Origin: DAIOXA01 sp050949165
GTDB lineage: Bacteria; Bacillota; Proteinivoracia; UBA4975
Direction: 5' to 3'
Length of the DNA: 52,385 nt
Assembly: GCA_050949165.1 (NCBI GenBank)
Contig: JBMNFF010000022.1
Span: 1 to 52,385 of the forward strand
Numbering within the stretch: position 1 is the first letter of the stretch; every line of letters begins with the position of its first letter. A program made the position numbers and the translations under genes. Under the pieces are notes generated by a model, which worked only from the letters and a program-made list of their open reading frames with translations, did not search any database and was not told the DNA's origin. Shown piece by piece: positions 27,455 to 38,070 of this stretch.

Positions 27455-30400
27455 TTACCATTTCTCCAGGCGAATCACCGGAATATCTATGCCCTTGTTG
27501 ACAACCTTGAATTCCAGGGTGTGCAACAGGTAGCTGTCGGCGTAAAGCCGAGCTGTATATTCGCCGGCGGGAAGCCGCACCAGCGCCTTGCCCTTGCTGT
27601 CTGTAACCCTTTGGGCGACCTGCTTGCCTCCCGACTCGACGATTATCCTGACGCCCGCCAGGGACTTGTTCTTTTCGCCTACAACCCAGAAGTCGACGTC
27701 AAAGACCTTGGCGCTGGGCATCAGGGTGTAGCTTCGGGTCAACTTCTCGCCCTTTTTGATGCTCACCGAAACTTCCAAATCCTCATGGTTCTTACCGCCG
27801 CTGGCGCGGAGGGTGTATGTTCCGGCAGACAGATTGGAAAATACTCCGCCGCTTTTCACGGCGCCCAGAAGATCTCCCCACTTGTCGAATAGCTCAATCC
27901 CGTCAACTGACCTTCCGTTGCTGTCTTCTACCTTTACAGTTAAGCGGGCGTTGCCCCCGGGTTGCAGCTTGTAGTTGTGGTTCTCCAGGACGTCGCCGGC
28001 TGCAACCTTCAAGGTGGTTTCCAGGGTCTCGTGGCGGCCCGGGTCTTTTATTACCACGGTGTAAACCCCGGGAAGCAGTTTTACCAGGTACTCTCCCTTG
28101 GCGCCTACCTTGATGCCCTTAAACAATTCACCGGGATCTTTGCCATGAACATCCAAAACCCGGAATTGCATGTCGGCGTTAGCTGCGGGAATCAGGGTAC
28201 CAGCAGTTTGCACCCAACCCGAGACCTCCGCTATGGCGGGGAAAACCTCCAGCGCAAAATCCTGTTCCTTATCGGCATTGACGGTCACCTGTATCTGCTT
28301 GGAGGTCACAGTCCTGTAGCCGGGATGGGAAGCCCGGACGCTGTGTTTGCTGCCCCCGGCCAGACCGCCAAAACAGTATCTGCCGGCGCTGTCCGCCACC
28401 GCAGTCCCCACCACTTTGCCGCTGGTATTGAGTAGCTCTAACTTGGCATCTGCCAAGGCTTCCCCCTCTGTATCTTTTACCGAGCCGCTAATTGTTCCGG
28501 CCCGGGTCACCCGCTGATTGGCAGACTTGACATCCGAGCTGGAGACCTGGAGGGAAAAGGTCTTGGTAATGACATAATCGCCGGAGATGCGCACGGTGTA
28601 GCTGCCGGGAGCAACCCTGTCCCAGGAGAAGGCGAGTATCTCAGCACTGTCCTGCAGCACCAAGGGTTCTGCAGATATTCCCGCCCCGCCTTGGACCAGG
28701 GCAGCGTTGTACACTCCTGCATGAAATTCTTCCCCGTCTTTGGCCGGCTTGACTTCCACCTCTACCTTATAACCCTGAACCAGCTTGATATTGTGTACAA
28801 GATCCTTGCCTTCGCTAATAGAGATCTCCCGCCGGTATACAGCATAGCCTTCCTCGCCTGGGTAATCCACGGTGATGACGTATTTCCCCGCAGGCAGAGT
28901 CCGGTCCAGGAAGGAATAGTTCCCATGCTCATCGGTTTCAGTTTTGATAGTCTTATCGCCGTAAGCCAGGGTTACCTTTTCCTTACCCACTGCTTTGCCA
29001 TCCGGTTTGGTCACTGTGCCGGAGATGGTCATTTCCTTAATCCTGACCAGCTCTACCCCTTCGGCAATGTTGCTGACATCGTCAGTCTTGAGGGTAAGGG
29101 TGAGCACCTTGGCATGGTAACCCCCGCGGAACTCCTCGTCGGCGTCCTGCCGGATGGTAAGCCGCACGCCAGCGCCAAATCTCAGGACGTTCCTTACCAC
29201 AGTCCCCGGCTCCTGGTCTTCCCTGGCAGCATTGGCCAGGGAATAGATGCCGCGGCTATTGGTTGTGAGCACTACCTCCTCAAGCCAATCCCCTTCCGGG
29301 GACATTGTCTCGACGATGACCTTGACTCCGGCCATGGGACGGCCGCTGCCCTTTTCCACCACCGCTCCCTGCAGATAGATATCCTGGGGATTGAGAACCT
29401 GCAGGTCGGCGTTAAGCGCCGAATATTGCTGAGCCGCCACATTGACAGGTACTGTTTCAGTCCTGTATCCTTCCAGCCTGAATTCCGCTGTATGCCTGCC
29501 CACGGGAATGCTGCTGATCTGGTAAAACCCTTCGTCATCGGCTATCCCTGTCTTGCCGGCTATCTTGACGGTGGCCCCCGGCGTAGTCCAGCCGGCAACC
29601 CCTGCTCCGCTCTCCGGCGCTCCCGCCAAGATGTTCCGAATGGCATTGGCGACGGATGCACTGACTGCGCCAGTGCCTCCCAGAATGCAGGCCTGCTCAA
29701 TCTCAGCTTCTGTCATGAAATTCCGCACCACCGCAGGCACCGAAGTCCCCACCAGGAGGATCCCCGATTCGCGCCGAGCCGCCAGCACCGCCCCGGTGAT
29801 GGCATCGGCAAAGTCCCGGCCCGTGGCGATAAAACAACCTTCTCCCAAGGGGTTGAAATGTTTGGCCAGGGCAACTGCGGTGGCATAGCGATCTGAACCG
29901 CTGATTCTATGAGCGCCAGGTAACTTGGATAATACATGGCTGCTAACGACACTGGTACCGCCCACAACAATTGCCTCATTGGCCTCCACGCCCTTGATGG
30001 CATTGGCAGTTACAGCGGGAATCGTATCCCTCTCCACCAAGAGGATGGGGTAACCTGCCACCGCCGCATAGGGCGCCGCCGCCAGAGCGTCGGGGAAGTT
30101 GCGGCCATTGGCCACCACCACGGCGTTAGTCCCATAGGGAGCCACCCTGGCCGCTATTTTGGCGGCGGTGTCAAAGCGGTCGCTTCCTGCTATCCGCTCC
30201 ACTTCCAGGCCCATGTTCTTCAAAGAATTGGCGACGCCAGTACTCACCGCCCCCGTCCCGCCCAGGATAATGACCTGGGATGGCGCCCAGGCGGACAAGT
30301 TCCTGCCGGGTGACGCTGGGCAGCCGATTGGGCTCCACCAGCAGGATCGGCGCACCCAAGCGGTAGGCCAGGGGCACCCCGGCCAGGGCGTCGGCATAGT

Positions 30401-30584
30401 CATCCCCCCGGGCCAGGACCACAACTGAAGCAGAACTCCACCCGGATTTGCTGACCTCCACAGCAGTGGCGTATCTGTCCGAGCCGCTGATCCGGGTGAC
30501 GGGGTCTGCATCTGCGCCAGTGACCCCAGGCAACGCCAATAAGACAATGAGTGTCAACACCAGGATCTTCTTAAGGAATCTCAA
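27455..30584 (-). pseudogene. CWB2 surface protein with carboxypeptidase-regulatory-like repeats, +1 frameshift
   Basis: A TTG at 30584 with AGGAGG 7 bases upstream starts a signal peptide (FLKKILVLTLIVLLALP) and the first CWB2 repeat. The frame then breaks at about 30276-30288, where one extra base in GCCATCCCAG changes the expected LGA-SQVIILGG. The rest, including CWB2 repeats 2 and 3, reads on in another frame to 27455. Removing one base gives 1042 residues. After CWB2 come a series of beta-sandwich domains of the CarboxypepD_reg/Cna-B-like kind (DGEGFYQISSIPVG-like turns, YxxxxS-x-PGY patterns). It is colinear with the next gene upstream in transcription order, so the two arose by duplication. 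The break may be a sequencing error, a true null allele, or recoding. Confidence 0.8.
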
Positions 30585-30622
30585 TTTCCTACCTCCTTTT
30601 CCATTTCCCGGTATCGACACAT

Positions 30623-30652
30623 AGTATAGACAAAAAATATGGAATTAACCAA
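30623..30652 (-). promoter_or_regulatory. Promoter of the CWB2 paralogue gene, overlapping the upstream terminator
   Basis: TTGGTT (30647-30652) and TATACT (30623-30628) with an 18-nt spacer on the minus strand. The -35 box touches the U-tract of the preceding terminator. Confidence 0.5.
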
Positions 30653-30684
30653 AAAGAGAAACCCCGCTTACGCGGGGTTTCTCT
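30651..30684 (-). terminator. Strong terminator after the S-layer-like gene
   Basis: Perfect 13-bp stem AGAGAAACCCCGC / GCGGGGTTTCTCT with a 4-nt loop, followed by TTTTT on the minus strand, 12 nt past the stop. Confidence 0.92.
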
Positions 30685-30696
30685 TTGCGCTAGAAG

Positions 30697-33600
30697 TTAC
30701 TTGGCAGGAGTAAGCTGAACCTGAGGTAACATCAAGTCGGCATCCTTGACGGTAAAGTTTACAGTTTCCATCAAGTATCCGGCAAGGTAGATTTCTGCAG
30801 TGTAGGTGCCGTTGACCAGCTCCACTGTGCATTCGCCGTTGTCATTGCCCTCAACAACTTTAGAACCAATCACAACTTTTGCGCCTGTTACATCGGCATA
30901 GTCCTCGTCAACTACCCAGATAGTTACTTCATGCTTATCAGCTGGAGCAGCCAGTTTGTAATTGACCTTGACGGTAGCGCCCTTGCCGATGACGATCTTC
31001 TCGGCCAATGCAGCGTTAGCAGCATCACCTTCACCAGAGGCGTCTCTGGTCAGGGTGTAGGTGCCAGCGGGGAGGCCGGTAGCTACGAACTTGGTAGGAG
31101 CATCATTATTATCGTTGGCAAGGGTGTATTTCTCACCAAAAGCGTCGGTAAGTCTCAAGCTTGATACGTCCACAAGCACTCCAGTCTTATCCTTGACAAC
31201 CAGTTCCAGCTTGGCGTTTCCGCCGGCAACCAGACGATAGTTGACAAATTGCTTGTTATCTCCGGCCTTAATGGTCATGGAGCCTACATAGGTCTCATGC
31301 CCATCAGCGCGGATGACAACGTCATAGGTTCCGGGATCAAGGGGATTAGTTTCGTAACGACCGGTGGCTGCAACAGGGTAAGTATCAACCTTATCGCCTT
31401 TGGTCTTATCTTTTACATCGTTGTAGTAGTAGGTTACTTTAGCGCCTTCTGCAGGATAGCCGTCTGCAAAGCGCACATAACCGCTAACCTTGCCGACTGT
31501 GTCGACATCAGCCAGGGTAACTACGCCGTCTACTACCAAATCAGTTACATCTATCAAATTCTTGGCAGTGTTCGCCTCGATAGTGATAGCTTGAGCTGTT
31601 GCATTGAAATGCTTGGTCTTCTTGTCTTCTGCTGATACGCGAACGGTATACGTGGCGCCTACAGTAAGGCCTCCAAATACAGTTGCTTCACTGGCGTCAA
31701 CATCGGCTGAGTCAACAACCTTGCCATCTTTGTCGAGAATCTCGACAAAAGCGTCGTGGGTAACAGTAACTTCGATGGCACCAGCAGGAGCGATCTGCTT
31801 AGCAACGAAGATATCGCTGTCAGTAACCTTTACGGTGTACTTGGTAGTCATCAAGAAGTCACCAGAAACCACGATGGTATAGGTTCCAGGAGCAACATAG
31901 ACTGCGGAGATATCGTTAAAGGCATTGAACTCCATTTCGACATCGAGCTCGTCGATAACGACTTCAACGTTTTGGTCATTCAACGCAACCCCAGTAGCGG
32001 AACGCAATTCTAAGCCGATTGCATAACCATACTTAAGGTTGATGTTGTGTGTCCGGTTGGAACCTTCGGTGACGGAAACTTCGGCAGAGTAAACTGCGTG
32101 CTCGCCGTCTTCAAGGTTTACGGTAAGAGTGTATTTGCCAGTAGGCAGGGTCAGGTCGGAAAATTCAAACTTGCCATCCTCATCGGTATCCGCAGAAACT
32201 TCTTTACCGAAAGCTGTCAGCTTCACCAAGTCATCTTTCTCAGCCACAACATTACCTTCGGCGTCTTTGACAACACCGGTAATGGTCATGGGCTTGACAG
32301 TCTCCAGCTCGATTAAGCCGAGATCCTTGGCGCCTTCATCCTTGGCCAAGGTTACGGTGTAAACCTTTTCGCGGTAAACTTTTTCCAGTTTTGCATCAAT
32401 CATCTTGATGGTTACACGATATTTACCGCCGGCTTCGATGCCGTTAGTGTCTTTATCCAGTTTAAAGACACCGGTGTCACCAGCAACAGTGCCAGTACCA
32501 TCTTCCCACTTATCGTCATCTTCATTCCACACTTCGAGGTCGACGGTAGCCTCCAAAGGTGCGCCAGTTTCCTTATCGATGACGACGCCCTGGATAGCTT
32601 CATCCTGGATCTCATCGCCATAGGTGGCGTCGACAACGGTGAGGCGATCCTTGACGACAACTACATCAACGGGCTTGGTTTCGCGGCCTTCGCCCTTGAA
32701 ATAGGCCTTATGGGTACCGGGAGCAATGCCGGTAATCTTGAAGAAGCCTCCGTTATCAGTATCGGGCTTCACTGTCTTGCCAGCGATGACAACTTCTTCA
32801 GCAGTTGTCCAGCCGACGATGCCGCCAATACCGGTCAACAGTTTGCCTTCGATGTTCTTGGCAACGCTGTCGCTAACAGCACCGGTGCCGCCGAAGATAA
32901 CTGCTTCGGTAACGTTTTCCTCTACAAAGTCAGCAATAACTTTGTGCAGACTCTTGCGAACCAAGAGGATACCAGTACCTTCTTTGGCTGCCAGGGCAGC
33001 GCCAGCAATGGCATCGGCAAAGCCGTCGCCAGTGGCTACGAAGTACTTGGTGGTATTAAGCTTGAAGAATTCGGCCAAAGCAACGCTGGTGCCTTCACGG
33101 TTTGAGCCGTTAACGCGATCAACGTTGTATCCGTCATCTTCTAAAGCATCTTCGACCTTGTCAGTGATGACAGCGGAGCCACCAACGATGATGACGTTTT
33201 CTACGCCAAGATCTTCAATAGCTTTTTCGGTTGCTTCAGAGATAGAGGTCTTTTCAGAAAGGAGAATCGGATAGCCGTTGATGGCTGCGTAGGAAGCAGC
33301 GGCAAGGGCATCGGGGAAATCCCAGGCGTATGCCAATACAACAGTGTCAACGCCATTGGGGGCTACCCTGTTGGCAATTTCCACAGCTGTTGCATCACGG
33401 GTAGCGCCTTTAACCCGATCAACCTCCAGACCCATGTCGACGAGTTCTTCTTCAATTTCTTCAGAAATCGCCGCGGTTCCACCTAACAAGAAGACCTTGT
33501 TAGCACCCAGACGGACGATTTCATCCTTAGCTTCCTTGTTAAGGCTGTTAGAAGCTGTCAGAAGAATTGGTGCGTCGTTTGCGAAGGCAAGAGGAACACC

Positions 33601-33811
33601 AGCCAGTGCGTCTGCAAACTTCTCGCCATTGGCAAGAACTACGACGCTCAGCGGAATCCCAGCCTTCCTGGCTGATTGCCACTGCGGTTGCCCAGCGGTT
33701 GGCGCCCGAGATACGCTCCAGGGTTTCGCCGGCGCCGAAAGCAGCAGGCAATGCACCGACGAGAACCAGCAGAAGTGAGAGCGCTAGAGCTAGTGAACGT
33801 TTAAGATTCAA
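30697..33811 (-). pseudogene. Probable major S-layer-type CWB2 protein, +1 frameshift near the N-terminus
   Basis: A TTG at 33811 with AAGGAGG 8 bases upstream opens a signal peptide (LALALSLLLVLVGALPAAFGA) and the first CWB2 repeat. At 33644-33654 an extra base in GCTGAGCG breaks the frame; without it the text reads WDSASVVVLANGEK and continues to 30697, giving 1037 residues. Three CWB2 repeats (about 30-325) are followed by many Ig-like/CarboxypepD_reg-like domains (repeated PTGKYTLTV, APGTYTIVV, PAGTYTLT). The gene uses visibly more A/T-ending codons than its neighbours, has a good promoter, a structured leader and a strong terminator, all of which fit a highly expressed S-layer subunit (inference). 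If abundant in the cell, the frameshift is probably a sequence error. Confidence 0.8.
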
Positions 33812-34201
33812 AGACTTAACCTCCTTGTAAAGTAATTTTGTGACCCAACTTACAACAACCCTCGTTAATCATTAACCACCACCTTACCCAGTGTAGTGTT
33901 TTGCAAAACACTCCAGGGCTAAATTTAATCCCTGGAATGGGCCAAGCTGCCTGAGCAGGAAAATCTTCACTATATAAAGCTACCATATTACGGCAAATAT
34001 TACAATAGCCTTACAGAACATTTGGCTTTAAGGCCCTCAATTGGTCGCGGTTTCCATTCCTATATTCTACGCAACCCATTGTTTTTCCTGCATTTTGCGC
34101 ATTATTTTTTGGCTTTATTTGCCTTTGTGCTCAACGGATATTTATGTACCAAAATTCCGGCTTTATTCACTGCCATCCGGGATATTTTGGTGGCGAACCC
34201 T
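33812..34201 (-). other. Structured leader and upstream region of the S-layer-like gene
   Basis: There is no gene in this 390-nt stretch. From the predicted start near 33963 the leader is about 150 nt. It contains a 6-bp inverted repeat (CCAGGG/CCCTGG, 33913-33935), directly followed by a perfect 18-nt palindrome AGTGTTTTGCAAAACACT (33895-33912), and a small GTTAA/TTAAC hairpin nearer the ribosome site. Stable 5' hairpins are known to protect S-layer and other abundant mRNAs; a dyad operator is the alternative. I see nothing definite in 33998-34201. Confidence 0.6.
33970..33997 (-). promoter_or_regulatory. Promoter of the S-layer-like gene
   Basis: TTGCCG (33992-33997) and TATAGT (33970-33975) with a 16-nt spacer on the minus strand. 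Confidence 0.5.
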
Positions 34202-34230
34202 AAAAAAGAGAACCGCCCTCAAGACGGCTC
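34202..34230 (-). terminator. Terminator after the leucine-rich-repeat gene
   Basis: Eight-bp stem (GAGCCGTC against GGCGGTTC, two G-U pairs) with a short loop, followed by TCTTTTTTA on the minus strand. Confidence 0.75.
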
Positions 34231-34239
34231 ATTTGGGTC

Positions 34240-35310
34240 TCAATTCAGTGATACTTCCTTTACTAAGAGAGGGCTTTCTTTAACCTGGGCTGGATTGGGC
34301 AGCGGGTCATGGGCGACCGTGACCTTTCGCACTTCCAGCTCTGCCAGTGCCTCGCTGTTTACCGCGGAGAGGGGGTTTCCTTCGAGGAAGACTGCGGAGA
34401 GCTTGGGCAACTCCAGCAGCGGCGTAATCATGGTGATTCGATTCAACTCCAGCTCCAGGTAAGTCAGCTTGGGCAGCGAGGTCAGGGGGCTGAGATCGGT
34501 AATCTTATTGCCCCAAAGGTATAATCTCTCGAGCTTTTTCAGGTTGCGCAGCACCGATAGATCTTCCAGGTCAGTGCAACTGGCATCCAGGGACTGGAGG
34601 TTGGTCAACTTGCCGACTGGCGTCATATCCTCGATTTTATTATTCCAGAGGCTGAGGAAAGTCAAGTTGGACAACCCCGCCAGGGACGATATATCGGTGA
34701 ACTGGTTATTGCTCAAGGAAAGCCATTCAAGTTTCCACAGATGTTTAAGGATAGTGATATCACTGATCTTGTTGTTCCATAATCCCAAGTCCGTCAAGTT
34801 ATATAACCTTGTCAGAGGAGCTATGTCCTCAATTTTATTATCAGCCAGGTACAGAAGTTCCAGGGCAGTGAGGTTGCTGAGTGGCCTGATATCCTTAATA
34901 TTATTGGTTCTCAGGTCCAGACTGCGCAGCTTGCGGAGGCTAGACAGCGGGGAGATATTGCTGATGGCATTGTTGCGGAGATTGAGCTCCTTCAGTTCCG
35001 TCAGCCGACTGAGGGGAGTTATATCGGTTATCTTGTTATTGCCCAAGTCCAGGAAGTTAAGACTGGTTGCATATTCAAGGCCGGTTAAATCGGTAATCCC
35101 GTACTGGGCGGCATTGAGCACATTAAAAGAGCTCATATTGGCCTTGGTGATGCTGCCGGTGGGTTTCTTGAGCTGGGCCCGAATGGCCTGCTCCAGACCC
35201 GGGTCTGGGATGGTGACCACATTGCTGGCATGGGCCACGCCGGCGAAAGAAAATGACAGTATCAGCGTCATCGCCAAGGTTAGAGCAATCCCCTTCAATC
35301 CTTTTGCCAC
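34240..35310 (-). CDS. Secreted leucine-rich-repeat (internalin-like) protein
   Basis: The product has 356 residues from the GTG at 35310, which has GGGGTGAT about 4 bases upstream and gives a clean signal peptide (KGLKGIALTLAMTLILSFS, then HA cleavage). An in-frame ATG at 35358 has no ribosome site. A short cap region (about 30-65) is followed by 11 tandem 22-residue LRRs with the SDS22/internalin pattern (LxxLxLxxNxIxDIxPLxxL). There is no CWB2, LPxTG or membrane anchor, so it is probably released or held by other proteins. LRRs of this kind bind proteins; the partner is unknown. It follows the beta-helix gene by 135 nt. Confidence 0.9.
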   Translation of the reverse strand: MAKGLKGIALTLAMTLILSFSFAGVAHASNVVTIPDPGLEQAIRAQLKKPTGSITKANMSSFNVLNAAQYGITDLTGLEYATSLNFLDLGNNKITDITPLSRLTELKELNLRNNAISNISPLSSLRKLRSLDLRTNNIKDIRPLSNLTALELLYLADNKIEDIAPLTRLYNLTDLGLWNNKISDITILKHLWKLEWLSLSNNQFTDISSLAGLSNLTFLSLWNNKIEDMTPVGKLTNLQSLDASCTDLEDLSVLRNLKKLERLYLWGNKITDLSPLTSLPKLTYLELELNRITMITPLLELPKLSAVFLEGNPLSAVNSEALAELEVRKVTVAHDPLPNPAQVKESPLLVKEVSLN

Positions 35311-35445
35311 TCTTATCACCCCGAAATTTTTCTGTCCAAGCGGTCGATAGTTCCTCATTCGCCAAAACTTGGCAAAATCCTTCCGAAAAACAATAAAAAA
35401 ATAAAATCTTTTTTGGGCAATCCCGGGAATCTCCCACTGTCTGAT

Positions 35446-36990
35446 TCAGGACGCCTTCCCGGAAGGGGAATGGGACGACTCCCTGGGAATTGATCTGGGC
35501 GGTTTATCTGCAAATACCTGCATCCCCATCTCGGGAGCAGTATTGCCCCAGAGGATGGTGTTGGCCAGGGCAGGGTTTTCTTGAACCGGGCCCTCATCAA
35601 AAAAGTCGATGAAGGCGCCACCGCCACAGCCCAGAGCATCATTGGCGACGAAAGTGGAGTTGACCACCCTTCCCCGCTTCTCAAGGTACAGACCGCCGCC
35701 ATAAACTGCAGAGTTGCCGCTGAAGACCGAGTTGACGATCTTTACTTCTGCAGCATACACCGCTCCGCCTCCCTGACCGGCCTTGTTGCCGATAAAGAAG
35801 GCGTCCTGGATAATGCCCGGGTAATACTCTTCTTCACCCTGGGAGTAGGCAGCGGCGTCAGCCGGAGCGAAAAACACCGCCCCGCCATTGGTCGGGTGAA
35901 AGGAACTGAGCTCGACTCCCTCCGGGTCGTCGGCTGCATATCCAGCCTGGTTGCCGACAAAGCTTATATTCCGCAAAGATATACCGCCGCCCTGGCTGTA
36001 TATCGCTCCTCCGGAATAGAACGCATGGTTGGATTGGAAGCTGGCGCCGGTGCAGTTAAAGACTGAGCCGCCAAAGTTGTACACTGCGCCCCCGTTGCCC
36101 CCAAAAGCGCTATCGGCAGTGTTGCTAAGGAATTCAGCATCGGCAACGCTTACGCTGCTGCTGTAGTTTGCCATGGCGCCGCCGCTTCCGCTTAAGGCCG
36201 CGTTGTATTCGAATTTTACCCCGGTTGCCGTGAGATTGCAGGATTCATTTCGCATGGCGCCGCCGGTAAAAGCGGTGTTGCCGGTAAAGGTGACGTTATC
36301 CAATTGAGGGCTGCCTTGGTAAATGTACATGCCGCCGCCATACCAAGCGAAATTATCCCTTATCTGGACATTGCGGATAATGGGACTGCTGGAGTCGCAA
36401 TATATTCCCCCACCGGAAGTCCAGAGGTTGAAAGAAGGCGGGTATTTAGGGGTAAAGCCGGGAGAGGTATGCCCACCGGAAACGATTACCCCGTCCAGGA
36501 CGGCGGTTTCATCCACATCTTCAGCCAAAATAACATGGTAGCTGTTATCTGTAGATTTGTCGGGGTCGCCGATGTTGCCGCTGAGGATGGTCTCATGCCT
36601 TTGCCAATCCCGCTCTTCCAAGGCGCCGCCCTCGGCAGGGAAACCCCCGAGGATGGCGACGTTATTCCGCAGCCGGAAACCGCGATACCTGCCTATGCCA
36701 TCCGGGTAGTAAGTCCCTGCCGCCACCCGGATCTCAACCTGCAGGGTCTCGTCCTCCTTTTGGAGGTCTTCGGCTTCATCTAAGGCATCCTGGAGGTTTG
36801 AGAAGGCATTTTCCCAGGAATAACCTGTTTCGCCATCGCCAGCGGTGTCTTCGCTTGAGGCCGATTCCTTCACAAACAATATTACCTCTCCCTCGGCCCT
36901 GGCTGAGGGGATGGGGGCTGTCAGCCCCAGGCTGATGCCAAGCAGGCATATCATGAATATGCTCAGCGTCGCCAGTCGTCTTCTGTTCAT
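35446..36990 (-). CDS. Secreted right-handed beta-helix protein (Pmp-like repeats)
   Basis: The product has 514 residues from the ATG at 36990 (AGGAGGG 6 bases upstream; an earlier in-frame codon at 37050 has none). It has a signal peptide (about 1-31) and then an N-terminal segment WENAFSNLQDALDEA with IRVAAGTYYPDG, the usual cap of these helices. At least eight coils follow with GGG.Y and F.GN.A motifs (YGGGMYIYQG, FTGNTAFTGG, FSGNSAVYGGG), as in chlamydial Pmp and adhesin beta-helices. It ends just after NTILWGNTAPEMG with a Ser/Pro-rich tail and no anchor or capping domain, so the C-terminus may be truncated. Role: probably adhesion or polysaccharide binding; no catalytic motif is visible. 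Confidence 0.8.
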   Translation of the reverse strand: MNRRRLATLSIFMICLLGISLGLTAPIPSARAEGEVILFVKESASSEDTAGDGETGYSWENAFSNLQDALDEAEDLQKEDETLQVEIRVAAGTYYPDGIGRYRGFRLRNNVAILGGFPAEGGALEERDWQRHETILSGNIGDPDKSTDNSYHVILAEDVDETAVLDGVIVSGGHTSPGFTPKYPPSFNLWTSGGGIYCDSSSPIIRNVQIRDNFAWYGGGMYIYQGSPQLDNVTFTGNTAFTGGAMRNESCNLTATGVKFEYNAALSGSGGAMANYSSSVSVADAEFLSNTADSAFGGNGGAVYNFGGSVFNCTGASFQSNHAFYSGGAIYSQGGGISLRNISFVGNQAGYAADDPEGVELSSFHPTNGGAVFFAPADAAAYSQGEEEYYPGIIQDAFFIGNKAGQGGGAVYAAEVKIVNSVFSGNSAVYGGGLYLEKRGRVVNSTFVANDALGCGGGAFIDFFDEGPVQENPALANTILWGNTAPEMGMQVFADKPPRSIPRESSHSPSGKAS

Positions 36991-37121
36991 CTTTTCCCTC
37001 CTAATTTTTATATTGGGTGTTGACCTATTACAGCCGCCTTTCTCAATCACCCCCGCCGCATGGAAATAGTTGGATGACCAGTATTATGTCCAAAATCTGT
37101 TAAATATTTTTTTTTACACAA

Positions 37122-37156
37122 AAAAAGCCCCGGCGAGTCTAAACTCGCCGGGGCCA
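37122..37156 (-). terminator. Strong terminator after the pseudouridine synthase gene
   Basis: Perfect 12-bp stem GCCCCGGCGAGT / ACTCGCCGGGGC with a 4-nt loop, followed by TTTTTTTG on the minus strand. Confidence 0.95.
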
Positions 37157-37194
37157 GGTGTAAAAGGGCCTATTGTGTTATATGACAGCAAGAA

Positions 37195-38070
37195 TCATTT
37201 TAGAGTGCCAGCGATTTTCAGAAAGTCTTGGGGAAGCGGGGCAATGTACTCCCTGACCGCTTGAGTTTGCGGATGGATAAATCTCAGTTTATGCGCATGC
37301 AGGGCGGTCCTGCCCAGCAGGCCTTCTCGGATTCCGTATATGAAGTCGTCCACCAGGGGGCAACCGATATGGGCCATGTGGATGCGTATCTGGTGGGTCC
37401 TGCCGGTAACCAGCTCTAAGCTCACCAGGGCCAGGTCGTCTCCGGCTTTAACAGTGCGGTACCTGGTCAGGGCAGGTTTGCCCCGGGGGTCAACGCCCCG
37501 TTTTTGGGGATTGTCCCGGTCTCTGCCGATGGGCAGATCTATCTCGCCCTCCGGAGGCACTGGGATTCCCTTGGTAATTGCCAGGTATTCTCTGTGGATC
37601 TCGCCCCGGCTCAGGCGATGGTGGCTCCAGGCCGTCTTGGCCACCAGGACCAGGCCGGAGGTCTCCCGATCCAGGCGGGTGACGATTCTTGCCGGGTGCT
37701 CCTCTCCCCTGCTTTGCCAATGATAAGAGAGGGCGTTGGCCAGGGCGCCCTCGGCATACCCCTTGGTGGGGTGGCTGACCAATCCGGCGGGCTTGTTGAG
37801 GACCAGGATGTCGGCATCCTCGTAGAGGATGTCCAGGGGGATGGGCTGAGGCGGGATGGGCTCCAGATGCTCTTCCAGCACGATCCTGACGCTGTCGCCG
37901 GGATTCAGGCAGGTGTCCAGGTAGGCCGGCTGGCCGTTGACCAGCACCGACCCCGGCTGTTTCTTCAGGCGAATCAGCTGGCGGCGGGAGAGGCCGTACT
38001 GGAAGCGCAGGACGTCCCGCAGTTTGCTTCCCCTTTGTTCTCCGGCCGCAATCCAGGAAAAGGTCTTCAT
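37195..38070 (-). CDS. RluA/RluD-family RNA pseudouridine synthase
   Basis: The 291-residue product has an N-terminal S4 RNA-binding domain (about 15-70, SRRQLIRLKK and VNGQPA). The catalytic domain (about 80-285) has LNKPAGLVSHP and the motif RLDRETSGLVLVAK with the catalytic Asp. GRTHQIRIHMAHIGCPLVDD is the conserved C-terminal motif. It isomerises uridine in rRNA or tRNA; the target cannot be told from sequence. GGAGA lies 6 bases before the ATG, whose first base is shared with the stop of a small upstream ORF (ATGA overlap). It is the last gene before a strong terminator and is functionally unrelated to the surface genes. Confidence 0.93.
   Translation of the reverse strand: MKTFSWIAAGEQRGSKLRDVLRFQYGLSRRQLIRLKKQPGSVLVNGQPAYLDTCLNPGDSVRIVLEEHLEPIPPQPIPLDILYEDADILVLNKPAGLVSHPTKGYAEGALANALSYHWQSRGEEHPARIVTRLDRETSGLVLVAKTAWSHHRLSRGEIHREYLAITKGIPVPPEGEIDLPIGRDRDNPQKRGVDPRGKPALTRYRTVKAGDDLALVSLELVTGRTHQIRIHMAHIGCPLVDDFIYGIREGLLGRTALHAHKLRFIHPQTQAVREYIAPLPQDFLKIAGTLK

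Noticed and set aside
35355..35702. Alternative minus-strand frame at the end of the beta-helix gene as a missing C-terminus
   Set aside because: The other-frame text shows no beta-helix or anchor motif, so there is no positive sign of a frameshift here.
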